Of a stretch of 64,000 nucleotides of DNA, positions 48,717 to 58,523 are shown one piece after another (positions within the stretch are counted from its first letter, which is position 1; every line of letters starts with the position of its first letter). Source of the DNA: Hafnia alvei (GTDB lineage Bacteria; Pseudomonadota; Gammaproteobacteria; Enterobacterales; Enterobacteriaceae). The stretch lies in the NCBI RefSeq assembly GCF_034424155.1, contig NZ_CP139992.1, forward strand, positions 1,752,012 through 1,816,011. Reading direction: 5' to 3'. Below the pieces are notes generated by a model. It saw nothing but the letters and a program-made list of their open reading frames with translations, made no database searches and was not told the origin of the DNA. The translations under genes and the position numbers were made by a program.

Positions 48717-50161
48717 TATGGTCTTCCTATTAATTTGCTATGGGATACAGCGTTAATATCATCAATGATCATTTGGAAAGAGGGCTCACGGCCTTCTTCC
48801 TTGGCGCGTTCGGCAACAAAATCGTGGTGCAGCGTCAGGACATCTTTAGGCAGCGGCACAGAGCCTGGATCGAATACGCGGATCGCGCCGTTGTTGTCGC
48901 GGATCGGCAGCATTTTTCCTGAGTTACAGGTCGCTGGCGCAAACGGTACATCCAGCACACCGGCTTCAAAAGCGCGTACCGTGCCGATTGCGATGTCGCC
49001 GTTACCCAATTCCAGCACTTTGTTCATTACGGCACGCACTTCACGCTTGATAAGCTCCACTTCGCGATCGACTTCTAGGCACGGTGGGAATTTCTGATCG
49101 CGAACCATATTCAGCATCTGATTAGAGGCGCGCAGCCCTTGACCGTTGGCCTCCGCGGTTGGAATGCCATAGGCCTCATGCGGGCTCTTAGTAATCACCT
49201 TGGTTGCGCCAGCCATTCCGGCAACCGCTGCACCCCAAGAGATAACGGCGAATGCGCGGGACTCATCTTCAGGGAAACCGCCCATCCACTGATGGAAAAC
49301 GGTGCTCAGTTCATAGTTCTCATAGCCATTGGCACGGAAATATTCATGAGACAGATCGCGCAGCGACTTAATGGCGGCAATGTCTTGCACGATGTTGCCG
49401 ACCTGACCGTACCCGACCGTAATAGAGCGAACGCCTTGCTCCAGCGCGAGCAGCCCTTCAATGATGGCCACCGCATGGGAAACAAACGGCGGGATCAGCG
49501 TGCCGGTTAATGGGCCGAACGGTTCGCGGTTGATTCGAATGCCGTGCTCTTCATACACGCCGATCAAACGGTCGCAGTATTGCCAATCACGGATGGATTT
49601 TTCGAGCGTCACGCGTTTCGCATAGGGAATGTTGTAGGAGATACCGCCACCTTCGTAGCTGGTAAACCCGCTGGCCATCGCGATCTCGGCTAACAGACGA
49701 GCGTCGGGCGTGCCGTGACGGATCTGAAGTGGCTTGTCTAGCGACTCTGTAATGCCACGGCAGGCTTTTACGCCGTGGTTGACGACCGGCAGGCCGTTAA
49801 GCTTCGAGGTTCCTGCTTCAATGGATTTCTGAATGCCGATGGCGGCTTCTTCATAACGATTCAGACGGGTATAGGCATCAATGGTGGTTGGCAGCAGATC
49901 GCAATCTTTTTGCAGCGTTTTAAGCAGCGCAATATGCTCTTCAATTAACGCCACCCCCGCACGTGGCTGGCTGAGCGTGATTCCTTGGTTGTCGGCTTCA
50001 AACAGTGCCTTGGCGAAGTTTTTTGATTCAGGGATCGTTTGCTGATATTTGACGCAGTCCTCAAATTTTTCAACATCCTTGCCGGTATGCCAAGTTTGTA
50101 AAACACTGGCACGCTCGGTCATAAAATCGTCTAACGTAATTTTTTTGTTTCGAAGTTCCAT
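48716..50161 (-). CDS. glmE: Glutamate mutase epsilon subunit
   Basis: A 481-residue catalytic (TIM-barrel) subunit of coenzyme B12-dependent glutamate mutase (methylaspartate mutase), interconverting L-glutamate and (2S,3S)-3-methylaspartate. The substrate-binding arginine and glutamate segments are seen in IRHGTPDARLLAEIA, YCDRLIGVYEEHG and INREPFGPLTG. The second of two adjacent ATGs (50161) has better spacing from GGAG. It forms the active enzyme with GlmS; GlmL maintains it. Confidence 0.95.
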   Translation of the reverse strand: MELRNKKITLDDFMTERASVLQTWHTGKDVEKFEDCVKYQQTIPESKNFAKALFEADNQGITLSQPRAGVALIEEHIALLKTLQKDCDLLPTTIDAYTRLNRYEEAAIGIQKSIEAGTSKLNGLPVVNHGVKACRGITESLDKPLQIRHGTPDARLLAEIAMASGFTSYEGGGISYNIPYAKRVTLEKSIRDWQYCDRLIGVYEEHGIRINREPFGPLTGTLIPPFVSHAVAIIEGLLALEQGVRSITVGYGQVGNIVQDIAAIKSLRDLSHEYFRANGYENYELSTVFHQWMGGFPEDESRAFAVISWGAAVAGMAGATKVITKSPHEAYGIPTAEANGQGLRASNQMLNMVRDQKFPPCLEVDREVELIKREVRAVMNKVLELGNGDIAIGTVRAFEAGVLDVPFAPATCNSGKMLPIRDNNGAIRVFDPGSVPLPKDVLTLHHDFVAERAKEEGREPSFQMIIDDINAVSHSKLIGRP

Positions 50162-50175
50162 CATGACTCCAATTT

Positions 50176-51567
50176 TTACTTGTTCAAAATTTGAACGCTA
50201 GTCTGGGCGGCAGCTTTAGGAAAGCGACGAGCGACATTGGCGAGTAGCGGAAGTAAACCCTGTGTATCTCGGTAATATTCAAACTGACTTGGCAGCAGCA
50301 CTTGTTTGCCGTCATCGTCCAGATCGCGATATTTCAACCAGTGGTGAATATCGAAATCATGAGCGCGTGAGAGCCAGCCGCCGGTGCCGATCACTTTTTT
50401 AATCGGATTGAGATCTCGGCCCACTTGGAGGTCGACATTTCCGGCGCAGGTACAAACCTGTACTTTTTTGCCTGCGTGGCGTTCAGCGGCGTAACCCACA
50501 CAGATCCCCGCCAGCAGTTGATCAAAGACGCGCTCTTCATCGGTGCGCGGCAGATAGCCGGGATGCGCCACCAGATGCTTTAGGTAGTGATGAAAGGCCG
50601 CAATTTTGCTTTCTTGATGAGAAAAATAATGCGTAATCAGCGGCGCTCCGGTTTCACCCGCCGTGATGGCCGATACTCGCATCCCCAGATCGCCCTCTAC
50701 CGTGCGTTTAACGATAGGTTCAGGCAGCCCATGCATCACGGTGTCCGGTGCCAGACTGTTCTGGTTGGCTGAATAAATATCAGTCGTGGCGCCGCCCATA
50801 TCGATCAGCATGAAGGTTTCCCATCCCACGACATGGCGACGGATCTGCTCCACGAGTTCGAAAACGGAGTAGGGGGTAGGCAGCGGCTCTTCGCCAGTCT
50901 GCTCCACAATGACGTCTAAGCCTTTTCCCTTAACGATTTTATGCAGGAAAATATCGCAAATAGCGCTGCGCGCACCCAATGGACTTGGGTTATCCAGACT
51001 CGGCAAAACGTTATCGACGATGGTTAAATCTTTATCGCCGAGCAGATCCTGAACCTCATCTTGCAGGTCGCGATTACCCGCATAAATAATGGCGCAGTCG
51101 AGATTAGATTTGGCCAACAGCTTGGCGTTGGCTAAACCATGTGCACAGTCACCGCCGTCGGTGCCTCCGGTAAACAGCAAAATATCGGGTGGTGTAGCTT
51201 CTAAAGCACGCAGATCTGCTTTGTTCAGGTTATAAGCAAAATGCTGCGAAACCTTTGCTCCGGCAGAATGCGCCGTGACCTTCGCCGATTCTAACGTGAT
51301 GCTGGGCACCAGACCGATGGCGGCAACGGCCAGCCCGCCTTTTGCCGACGAGGAGTAATCAAGCTTGATTTTTCCCGATGCCAAAAGAGGACGTGCATCG
51401 TCAACGTTGAGGATTCTATTCAGAACGGTAAAAAATCCTTCAGCCAGATGGTGCGGTGTCGTTGGGGATAATGCGCAGTTTTTGACTTCAATATGGTCAT
51501 TATCTCCCACCTCGAACACTGCTCCTTTTGTCCATGTGGAGCCGATATCGATAGAGACGTTGATCAT
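50176..51567 (-). CDS. glmL: Glutamate mutase-associated reactivating protein GlmL/MutL
   Basis: A 463-residue actin/HSP70-like ATPase of the MutL family, with the phosphate-1 motif [15 protein letters not shown] at the N-terminus and phosphate-2-like [13 protein letters not shown] in the middle. It is thought to remove damaged cobalamin from glutamate mutase. It overlaps the glmS stop by four bases and precedes glmE by 14 bases. In Clostridium the gene occupies the same place between glmS and glmE. Confidence 0.93.
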   Translation of the reverse strand: MINVSIDIGSTWTKGAVFEVGDNDHIEVKNCALSPTTPHHLAEGFFTVLNRILNVDDARPLLASGKIKLDYSSSAKGGLAVAAIGLVPSITLESAKVTAHSAGAKVSQHFAYNLNKADLRALEATPPDILLFTGGTDGGDCAHGLANAKLLAKSNLDCAIIYAGNRDLQDEVQDLLGDKDLTIVDNVLPSLDNPSPLGARSAICDIFLHKIVKGKGLDVIVEQTGEEPLPTPYSVFELVEQIRRHVVGWETFMLIDMGGATTDIYSANQNSLAPDTVMHGLPEPIVKRTVEGDLGMRVSAITAGETGAPLITHYFSHQESKIAAFHHYLKHLVAHPGYLPRTDEERVFDQLLAGICVGYAAERHAGKKVQVCTCAGNVDLQVGRDLNPIKKVIGTGGWLSRAHDFDIHHWLKYRDLDDDGKQVLLPSQFEYYRDTQGLLPLLANVARRFPKAAAQTSVQILNK

Positions 51568-52010
51568 TGCACGCCCTCTGCCACGCGTTCGTTTTGCATA
51601 ACGGGTTCAATGTCTTTTCTCATCAGCGAGCAAACCAGCTCCAGATCCGTATCCGGTGCAAAGACGCGATTAAACCCCATGCCTTTAAATTTGGTCTCGA
51701 TGTCACAAAAGTCATGTTTACCGATAACCAGATTACCGCCCACGTAGAGCAAGATATCGCCGATACCGCGCTCGATGCAGTTTTCCCGCATGCCAATACA
51801 GTCCACTTCACCGTGCCCATAAATAGAGGAAACGACGATAGCCTGTGCGCCGGTTTCAATAGCCGCGTCAATATACTCATCCTGGCTAACCATCACGCCG
51901 AGATTAATAACGTTAAAATCGTGCATGGTGAATACGCGATCTAATACTTTGTTACCAACAGCATGGCAATCAGCACCGATGACGCCAATAACAATTGTTG
52001 GATTTTGCAT
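51564..52010 (-). CDS. glmS: Glutamate mutase sigma subunit
   Basis: A 148-residue B12-binding subunit. The cobalt-coordinating His lies in the D-x-H-x-x-G motif GADCHAVG near residue 15, followed by [11 protein letters not shown] and [10 protein letters not shown] of the nucleotide-tail pocket. ATG 52010 (MQNPTIVIG) is chosen over one 33 bases upstream because of a GAGGG site and family alignment. It is the first gene of the leftward glmS-glmL-glmE-mal-atuA-DUF4387 operon. Confidence 0.95.
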   Translation of the reverse strand: MQNPTIVIGVIGADCHAVGNKVLDRVFTMHDFNVINLGVMVSQDEYIDAAIETGAQAIVVSSIYGHGEVDCIGMRENCIERGIGDILLYVGGNLVIGKHDFCDIETKFKGMGFNRVFAPDTDLELVCSLMRKDIEPVMQNERVAEGVQ

Positions 52011-52072
52011 GTTAATAAGCCCTCTATTTAGATAACGGTCCATATTTAGCTTGATGACTGGAAAGTTAATTT

Positions 52073-52088
52073 CATGATCAAAATCATG
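52073..52088 (-). promoter_or_regulatory. FNR-like palindrome upstream of glmS
   Basis: CATGAT-CAAA-ATCATG is a perfect palindrome with FNR spacing (half-site ATGAT for TTGAT). It is centred 70 bases before the glmS ATG. A TAAATA -10-like element at 52048-52043 would place the site near -44. Anaerobic activation of glutamate fermentation would make sense, but this is inference. Confidence 0.45.
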
Positions 52089-52612
52089 GTTAAAACTGGC
52101 CAGAAGTTATTTTTGTGACATGCTGCATATAAAGTGTTGGCAATAGCGCGACGATAAAAATTCAAAAAACATCGCTGAATATTTGTTCATATCAATGTGC
52201 TTTTTACACTAATCAAACACAATTGATATCTCGTCAGGAGTTCTTGAAAAATAGATGTTTTATTATTTACAAATGATTGTTAATTTAAAAATCGTTAAAA
52301 AACATATTGTTGAACGTAGTTTTATTTTGGTAAAAATAAAAGCTTTCTACAAGTTGAATAAATTAATCTCTAATTTGTGATCTACTTAGTGTTTATTGAT
52401 TTGTGACCTTGGTCATATTTATTCGTTATTTTTATTTTTTAAAAAAAAGAAGCAATGCTGCCAACATAAAAATAAAACTCACGCTGGCGATTAAATGCAA
52501 TTATTGTGTGCCATATAGAACGAAATATAACGAAAATTTAAATACCCTCTAAACAGGGTGTTTTATCTTAAAAGTATATGAGATACGTTAATTAACTATT
52601 TAGAACTCGTCA
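52089..52612. other. AT-rich intergenic region between glmS and the pduX-like gene
   Basis: About 520 bases without a gene. A CRP-like site, TGTGA-CCTTGG-TCATA (52402-52417), is one mismatch from consensus, far upstream of glmS. The rest is AT-rich (poly-A tract near 52440). It separates two leftward units, so a promoter for glmS and a terminator for the pduX-like gene are expected here; no clear terminator hairpin is seen. Confidence 0.5.
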
Positions 52613-53473
52613 CTAATGCACGCCACCGACAACGGTTTTAACAACATGAATTCTCGGATAGCTGTGAGTTATTTTTCGCTCCTGCAAGGCGCTGACTATT
52701 TTGTCGATATCATGTTTACGTCGATCGCAGAGTAAGCCAACGACGCTTCCGCTGTGGGCCACATTCAAACCATAAATCCCCCAATGTTCGACCAGATCGC
52801 GCAGCTGGTTAAATTCGGGTTTAGGCAACAAAGCCTCACTGGCAATCGCGCTAAGCGTAGTTGCTTCTCCCAGTCGATAATAACAGCGGCGATGGTTTGC
52901 AAGGTGAAATTGAATTAGGGCATTTTCTAAATTCTGGGCCTGATTAAGTAGCAGCGACTGGCGATCTCTACGGTGAAACTCTTCGGTGATGATGCGCTGC
53001 GGACTTTCTAACAGCACAATATCCAGCGTAGGCAGCCACGGAAAATGCTGCTGGGTTTGCGCCGTCTGATGGTCAAAAAGCGTAAGGTTTTTAAAGATGG
53101 TGCTGTCCGTGGGTTCGATGGCGACGCAAAGTATGGCCAGCTGTTCGGCGCTTAGCGAACGGTTAAGCAATCGCGCGGTAGCCACTGCCGTGGCGGCAAT
53201 ATCGGCGGTACTACTGGCTAAGCCTTTGGCGACCGGAATAGTTGAATCAAACTCAATGCGCATACTTTCTGCAAGCCTTGGGGATTCACCAAAATAGGAC
53301 AACACCTGCTGAAGCATTTGCCGCATTCGTGGACGCTCTTGTGGGCTCGGTTCCCCTTCATTGACGTAAACGGTGCTATACCAGTTGATAGGGCAGGAGA
53401 TGAGCTTTTCCCCTCCATTCATCCATCCTTGTAGCAGTTCACCACAAGAAGCTGGACAGGATGCTTCAGCCAT
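52613..53473 (-). CDS. pduX: GHMP kinase, PduX-like L-threonine kinase
   Basis: A 286-residue GHMP kinase. The N-terminal CPASCGELLQGWMNGGEKLISCPI is the PduX signature, and the ATP-binding loop PVAKGLASSTADIAATAVA lies near residue 95. PduX phosphorylates L-threonine, the precursor of the aminopropanol linker of cobalamin. Salmonella keeps this gene at the end of the pdu operon; here it is downstream of cobA on the same strand with a 76-base gap. No pdu genes are present. Confidence 0.85.
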   Translation of the reverse strand: MAEASCPASCGELLQGWMNGGEKLISCPINWYSTVYVNEGEPSPQERPRMRQMLQQVLSYFGESPRLAESMRIEFDSTIPVAKGLASSTADIAATAVATARLLNRSLSAEQLAILCVAIEPTDSTIFKNLTLFDHQTAQTQQHFPWLPTLDIVLLESPQRIITEEFHRRDRQSLLLNQAQNLENALIQFHLANHRRCYYRLGEATTLSAIASEALLPKPEFNQLRDLVEHWGIYGLNVAHSGSVVGLLCDRRKHDIDKIVSALQERKITHSYPRIHVVKTVVGGVH

Positions 53474-53549
53474 AAATCACACCTTGATTGTTAACCGTCT
53501 GCCCACTGGGCTAAACAGATTTTTTGCTAGTTTCGCTGCTTTTCATCGG

Positions 53550-54332
53550 CTATATCGCCTGCAGCAACACTTCTTGGCTGATATCAATCTGGCTGGAAGC
53601 AAATGACAGTATTTCGCTGAGATTAACTACATGGCCAATAACCAGAAGCGCAGGCGCATGCAGATTTTTACGCTGAATTTCATCCTTGAGCGTGGTTAAG
53701 GTGCCTTTTGCCATCTGCTGTTTTTGCTGGCTGGCATACATAACGGCCGCCGCAGGCGTATCGGGTGATTTACCGGCCTCGATCAACAGTTGGCAAATTT
53801 CCTCTTGTCGGGTCATACCCATGAGGACAATCAGCGTGCCTTCCAGCTGTGCCAGCACCTGCCAATTTTGCGGTTCGTTGCCTTGGCACATATGTCCTGT
53901 CACTACGTGAAAACTGGAGGCGTAATCACGATGGGTGACAGGAATGCCTGCACAGGCCAGCCCACCAATAGCGGAACTAATCCCCGGAATAATCTCGAAA
54001 GGAATACCGCACAGCGCCAGACTTTCTGCTTCCTCGCCGCCGCGCCCAAATACATAGGGGTCACCCCCTTTTAGGCGAACGACGTTTTTTCCCATTAAGG
54101 CATGATCAATGAGGATTTGGTTGATGTTCTCTTGAGGAACTGGGTGATTATTCGGTTTTTTACCAACGTTAATAATTTGGCAATTCGGTGAGGCTTGCGC
54201 AATCAGATCAAGATTAACCAAACGATCGTGGACAATAACTTGAGCCTCACGAATAGCGATTAAACCTTTAACCGTAATGAGTGATGCATCTCCTGGCCCG
54301 GCTCCAACTAGTAAAACTTTTCCTTTCCTCAT
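53550..54332 (-). CDS. cobA: Uroporphyrinogen-III C-methyltransferase CobA (SUMT)
   Basis: A 260-residue stand-alone SUMT that methylates uroporphyrinogen III at C2 and C7 to precorrin-2. Motifs: VGAGPGDASLITVKG at the N-terminus, VVRLKGGDPYVFGRGGEEA, PGISSAIGGLACAGIPVTHR, and LMGMTRQEEI. It lacks the oxidase/ferrochelatase half of CysG, so it is a dedicated cobalamin-branch enzyme. This is the SUMT CobA, not the adenosyltransferase sometimes given the same symbol. It heads the leftward cobA-pduX pair, divergent from cbiP. Confidence 0.92.
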   Translation of the reverse strand: MRKGKVLLVGAGPGDASLITVKGLIAIREAQVIVHDRLVNLDLIAQASPNCQIINVGKKPNNHPVPQENINQILIDHALMGKNVVRLKGGDPYVFGRGGEEAESLALCGIPFEIIPGISSAIGGLACAGIPVTHRDYASSFHVVTGHMCQGNEPQNWQVLAQLEGTLIVLMGMTRQEEICQLLIEAGKSPDTPAAAVMYASQQKQQMAKGTLTTLKDEIQRKNLHAPALLVIGHVVNLSEILSFASSQIDISQEVLLQAI

Positions 54333-55084
54333 TAGACAAACCTTTATGGCTGAAAATTATGGCTGAAAAAAGTGAGCGCTATTTATGTAAGTGTAAAATA
54401 AATTTTATTATATAAATTCTCATTGGGGTTTCTGATGCGGTGCTATTATTAATGACTCGAAAAAATATATGTTTGACGCCGCTCCCAATATTTAATCATT
54501 TTACGGAATGATCTCTTTATATTATTTGACGTTCTTATGTTTTGTTTATATGTCGTTGAAGTTTGTGGTTTTTTTTATTTATGGTTTATTTAATTTTTAG
54601 CTTTTTATGTGCAAAGTAAACGCTTTACATATTTACTTTTGAGATCTGCAATGTCCTTGGCTATGTTTTTGTTTTATAAATTTGATTTTTTGTGTTGAAT
54701 AATGAACTTTATTTATTAATAAGAAGCAGGTCACAAAAAAAACGAATTGCTATGTTTACCGATATGAAAGTGTGTATTTTAATTATCGAGCTTGCTAGTT
54801 GCGAAAATGTAAATAAATTCTGTCACTCAATAACTGCTTTTCAATAAATAGCGCTGTAATTTTTACGAGCGTGTGTAATTTATTTTTAAATTTATAGATT
54901 TTTTCATCTTTATTTGTATAGAAAATGCAACAAATGCTCTTCCGTAAAATAATAGTAAAGTCAGTCGATATTAACCGACGGACATAGAATTTATAAATTT
55001 AGCACGCATAAACCTCACGAGGTAAGTCATGCAAAAACGATCAGGAAATGATCGCGGCACTGCGGCACTGGGAGGAAAAGAGAA
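54333..55084. other. Long AT-rich divergent intergenic region cobA/cbiP
   Basis: 752 bases with no convincing gene. It must hold the divergent promoters for cobA-pduX and cbiP-cobS-cobT. A 6-bp hairpin CGATCA-GGAAA-TGATCG (55038-55054), then two tandem CGGCACTG (55055-55070), lie directly before the GGGAGG site of cbiP. No cobalamin riboswitch B12 box is recognised. Confidence 0.5.
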
Positions 55085-56620
55085 ATGAGCCTTTCGCTGA
55101 TGGTTCAAGGCACCGCCTCCGACGTAGGAAAAAGTGTTTTAGTCGCCGGATTTTGCCGTATTTTTATGCAGGATGGTTATCGCTGTAAGCCTTTCAAATC
55201 ACAGAATATGGCGTTGAACTCAGGGATCACCGCGCAGGGCGATGAAATGGGGCGAGCACAGATTTTTCAGGCGCAGGCGGCGGGAGTTGCTCCCGATGTG
55301 CGTATGAATCCGGTGCTGCTTAAGCCAACGAGCGATCGCAAAGCGCAGGTTATTGTGATGGGAAAAGTGGCCTGCCATATGGATGCCGTGGAATATCACC
55401 ATTATAAACCCCAGCTACAGCAGCAGATTAAAACCGTCTATCAACAGCTGGCGAGCGAATCGGACATCATGGTGCTGGAAGGTGCAGGCAGCCCGGCAGA
55501 AATTAATCTGCGCGATCGAGATATCGTGAATATGGGCATGGCCGAGGCCGCTGGTGCACCGGTATTGCTGGTGGCTGATATCGACCGCGGCGGGGTATTT
55601 GCTTCTATCTATGGCACCTTAGCGTTGCTCAAACCTGAGGAAAGGGCGCGTGTCATTGGCGTCATCATCAATAAATTTCGCGGTAATATCGCGCTGTTGC
55701 GCCCTGGACTCAAGCAAATTGAAACGCTGACTCAGGTTCCCGTTCTCGGCGTTTTGCCTTGGCTATCGCTGGATCTGGAGGATGAAGACGGCGTTGCGCT
55801 GCAGGTCGGAAAATACTCCTCCGCCAAAGAAGCCGATCTGGACGTGGTGGTGATTCAGTTTCCGCATATCGCCAACTTCACCGATTTTAATCCGCTCTCG
55901 GTGCAGCCGGATGTACGTCTGCGCTACGCCGTCGATCCACAGGAAATCATGGGCGCGGATCTGATTATTTTGCCGGGCAGTAAAAATACGCTCGGCGATC
56001 TGAGCTGGTTAAGATCGCGCAGGCTGGATCGCGCGATTAAAAAAGCCCACGGTTCAGGTACCGCAGTCATGGGGATCTGCGGTGGTTATCAAATGCTGGG
56101 TAATCAGATCTTCGATGAAGTGGAATCAGGCCTAAGCCATATGTGCGGATTAGGCTTGCTGGATGTGGATACCTGTTTTGAACCGAGTAAAAAAACCGCG
56201 CAGGTGGCGGGCGTTTCAAGCTCACACCTCAACGGCCTGCTGGCTCAGTGCTGCGATCAACCTCTGACGGGTTATGAGATCCATATGGGAGTTTCAACGC
56301 TGGGTGAAAATGCCCGCCCGTTTGCCCATATGCAGGTTAAGAATGGTCAGGCGGAAACGTGGCTCGACGGGGCGCTAAACCATGATGGCAGCGTAGCGGG
56401 CAGCTATTTGCATGGCCTATTTGATCAAAATCAGTTCACCCGATCATTGCTCAATCAGCTGCGGCAGAAAAAAGGCCTAGCACCGCTAGACGGTGAAAAC
56501 TTCGATTACACGCGCCACAAAGAGACGCAGTTTGACGCGCTGGCATCCAACATGCGCGTGCATTTGGATATCGATCGTATCTACGCTTTGATGCGCCAGC
56601 ATCAGGAACCACAACATTGA
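55085..56620 (+). CDS. cbiP: Adenosylcobyrinic acid a,c-diamide amidotransferase (cobyric acid synthase)
   Basis: A 511-residue CbiP/CobQ that amidates four side chains to give adenosylcobyric acid. The N-terminal ATPase domain has [20 protein letters not shown] and [13 protein letters not shown]; the class I glutaminase domain has catalytic Cys in [11 protein letters not shown] and His in GSYLHGLFD. It heads a rightward cbiP-cobS-cobT unit (gaps 25 and 22 bases). Earlier corrin-ring genes and cobU, cbiB and cobD are absent from the window and must be elsewhere or missing. Confidence 0.94.
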   Translation: MSLSLMVQGTASDVGKSVLVAGFCRIFMQDGYRCKPFKSQNMALNSGITAQGDEMGRAQIFQAQAAGVAPDVRMNPVLLKPTSDRKAQVIVMGKVACHMDAVEYHHYKPQLQQQIKTVYQQLASESDIMVLEGAGSPAEINLRDRDIVNMGMAEAAGAPVLLVADIDRGGVFASIYGTLALLKPEERARVIGVIINKFRGNIALLRPGLKQIETLTQVPVLGVLPWLSLDLEDEDGVALQVGKYSSAKEADLDVVVIQFPHIANFTDFNPLSVQPDVRLRYAVDPQEIMGADLIILPGSKNTLGDLSWLRSRRLDRAIKKAHGSGTAVMGICGGYQMLGNQIFDEVESGLSHMCGLGLLDVDTCFEPSKKTAQVAGVSSSHLNGLLAQCCDQPLTGYEIHMGVSTLGENARPFAHMQVKNGQAETWLDGALNHDGSVAGSYLHGLFDQNQFTRSLLNQLRQKKGLAPLDGENFDYTRHKETQFDALASNMRVHLDIDRIYALMRQHQEPQH

Positions 56621-56645
56621 GGCGGGCTCGCGGGAGCAATATCCA

Positions 56646-57404
56646 ATGACGCTGACGATGTTCTGGGCCACGGTGCAATTTATTACCCGCTTGCCGGTGC
56701 CAAGCCGCTGGGCCGAGGGGGCCGATTTTCAGCAATACGGGCGCGGCGTTCCTGCATTTCCCATCGTGGGGCTGATGGTGGGGATGCTGGCCGCTGGGGT
56801 TTCGCTGGCTATTAGCCAGTCAGGCGGGGGCATTTTTATTGGCGCGTTGGGCTACGTATTTGCGCTGACGTTGCTGACCGGCGGTTTTCATTTGGATGGA
56901 TTAGCCGATACCTGCGATGGCATTTTCTCTGCCCGCCAGCGCGAGCGAATGCTGGAAATTATGCGGGACAGCCGCCTTGGCACCTACGGTGGTTTAGCGC
57001 TGATTTTCTGTGTGATAACCAAAACGCTGGCGGTGGTATCGCTTTCCCAGCTATCCCCGTGGGTATTATTCGGCTTTTTGAGCTGTGCCTGCGTGGCGGG
57101 GAGAACCGCGATGGTGCTGGTGATGTATGGGCAGCGCTATGCCCGCCAAGGCGACGGAATGGGCAACATCTATATCGGCAAAATATCACGTTTGCAGGCA
57201 GCAACCACGTTAGTCATCGGCTGTTTGCTGGTGGGAATACTGGGCGGTCGTCAGGCGCTGGCGGCGTTGGCTATCACATTCGTCGCTATTTACGCGCTGG
57301 CGGGTTACTTCCGGCATCACCTCGGCGGGCAAACCGGAGACACGCTGGGCGCGGCAGAAGAGATGGGCGAGCTGATTTTCCTTTTATCGCTACTTTGGGT
57401 ATAG
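56646..57404 (+). CDS. cobS: Adenosylcobinamide-GDP ribazoletransferase CobS
   Basis: A 252-residue integral membrane cobalamin synthase joining adenosylcobinamide-GDP and alpha-ribazole. Conserved blocks: FITRLPVPSRW, GGFHLDGLADTCDGIFSAR (divalent-metal Asp cluster), EIMRDSRLGTYGGLAL, and GGQTGDTLGAAEEMGEL. About six to seven helices. Location between cbiP and cobT replaces the cobU-cobS-cobT order of Salmonella and E. coli. Confidence 0.94.
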   Translation: MTLTMFWATVQFITRLPVPSRWAEGADFQQYGRGVPAFPIVGLMVGMLAAGVSLAISQSGGGIFIGALGYVFALTLLTGGFHLDGLADTCDGIFSARQRERMLEIMRDSRLGTYGGLALIFCVITKTLAVVSLSQLSPWVLFGFLSCACVAGRTAMVLVMYGQRYARQGDGMGNIYIGKISRLQAATTLVIGCLLVGILGGRQALAALAITFVAIYALAGYFRHHLGGQTGDTLGAAEEMGELIFLLSLLWV

Positions 57405-57426
57405 CACCACCTTAATGAGAAAAAGC

Positions 57427-58491
57427 ATGAACACATTAGACTCTATTATTCAAAGGATCCGCCCCTTAGATCGGGAAAAAATGGCGCAGGCTGCGAGATA
57501 TGTGGATGCGTTAGCCAAACCACCGGGAAGCCTCGGGCGCTTGGAACAGCTTGCGATTCAGCTGTCTGGCATGTCGGGGATTGCGGATTTAGCCAATCTG
57601 AACAAAGAAATTATCGTGATGTGTGCCGATCACGGCGTGTTTGATGAAGGGGTTGCCGTCACGCCTAAAAACGTCACGGCGATCCAGGCTCGAAACATGC
57701 AAAAAGGGCTCACCGGAGTATGCGCGCTGGCCAAAAACAGTAATACGCGCGTGCTGCCCGTTGATATTGGAATTGATGCAAACCCTATCGCCGACCTACG
57801 TTCGCTGAAGCTGGCGCGCGGCTGTGGAAACATCGCTCGTGGGCCAGCGATGAGCTATCAGCAGGCACAACAACTGTTGATTTCCAGCGCCAATCTAGTG
57901 CAAGAGCGCGTGGAGCAGGGGATTTCCATTTTTGGCGTTGGCGAGTTGGGTATTGCGAATACTACGCCAGCGTCGGCCATGATCAGCGTGCTGACCGACA
58001 CCGATCCTCATGACGTCGTCGGTATCGGCGCGAACCTTCCTTTGGCGCGAGTGGCACATAAAGAAAGCGTTGTGCGGCGTGCCATCGAGGTTAATCAACC
58101 GAATGCAAATGATGCCGTTGACGTGCTGGCCAAAGTCGGTGGTTTTGATCTTGTTGGTATGACCGGCGCGATCCTCGGTGCCGCAGCCGTCGGAGTGCCA
58201 GTCGTGCTGGATGGCTTTCTCTCCTATGCGTCGGCGCTTGCCGCGTACCGTCTGGCGCCACAGGTGCGAGATTACTGCATTCCCTCTCATTTTTCGGCTG
58301 AAAAAGGGGCGGGGGTAGCGCTTTCGCATCTCGACCTTGTTCCGTATTTATATCTGGATCTGCGTTTGGGTGAAGGCAGCGGCGCCGCGATGGCGATGTC
58401 GGTGATTAGCGCGGCCTGCGCCATGTATTGCGATATGGGGCAGCAAACGAGCAGTGGTTTTAGTTTACCGCCGTCGCCGTTACGTAACTGA
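57427..58491 (+). CDS. cobT: Nicotinate-nucleotide:dimethylbenzimidazole phosphoribosyltransferase
   Basis: A 354-residue CobT forming alpha-ribazole phosphate from DMB and NaMN, the lower ligand of cobalamin. Conserved: KPPGSLGRLEQLAIQL, MCADHGVFDEGVAVTPK, GVGELGIANTTPA, and the catalytic Glu in PSHFSAEKGAG. Length matches E. coli (359). ATG 57427 is chosen; another in-frame ATG is 12 bases upstream with no ribosome-binding site. Last gene of the cbiP-cobS-cobT unit. Confidence 0.94.
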   Translation: MNTLDSIIQRIRPLDREKMAQAARYVDALAKPPGSLGRLEQLAIQLSGMSGIADLANLNKEIIVMCADHGVFDEGVAVTPKNVTAIQARNMQKGLTGVCALAKNSNTRVLPVDIGIDANPIADLRSLKLARGCGNIARGPAMSYQQAQQLLISSANLVQERVEQGISIFGVGELGIANTTPASAMISVLTDTDPHDVVGIGANLPLARVAHKESVVRRAIEVNQPNANDAVDVLAKVGGFDLVGMTGAILGAAAVGVPVVLDGFLSYASALAAYRLAPQVRDYCIPSHFSAEKGAGVALSHLDLVPYLYLDLRLGEGSGAAMAMSVISAACAMYCDMGQQTSSGFSLPPSPLRN

Positions 58492-58523
58492 TTTTTTAAT
58501 TATGAATTAATGGGTGTATCAAC

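Noticed and set aside
55030-55084. Possible cobalamin riboswitch before cbiP (GGCACTG resembles the GCCACTG element)
   Set aside because: The B12 box and the surrounding conserved core are absent, and the element abuts the start codon with no room for the aptamer.
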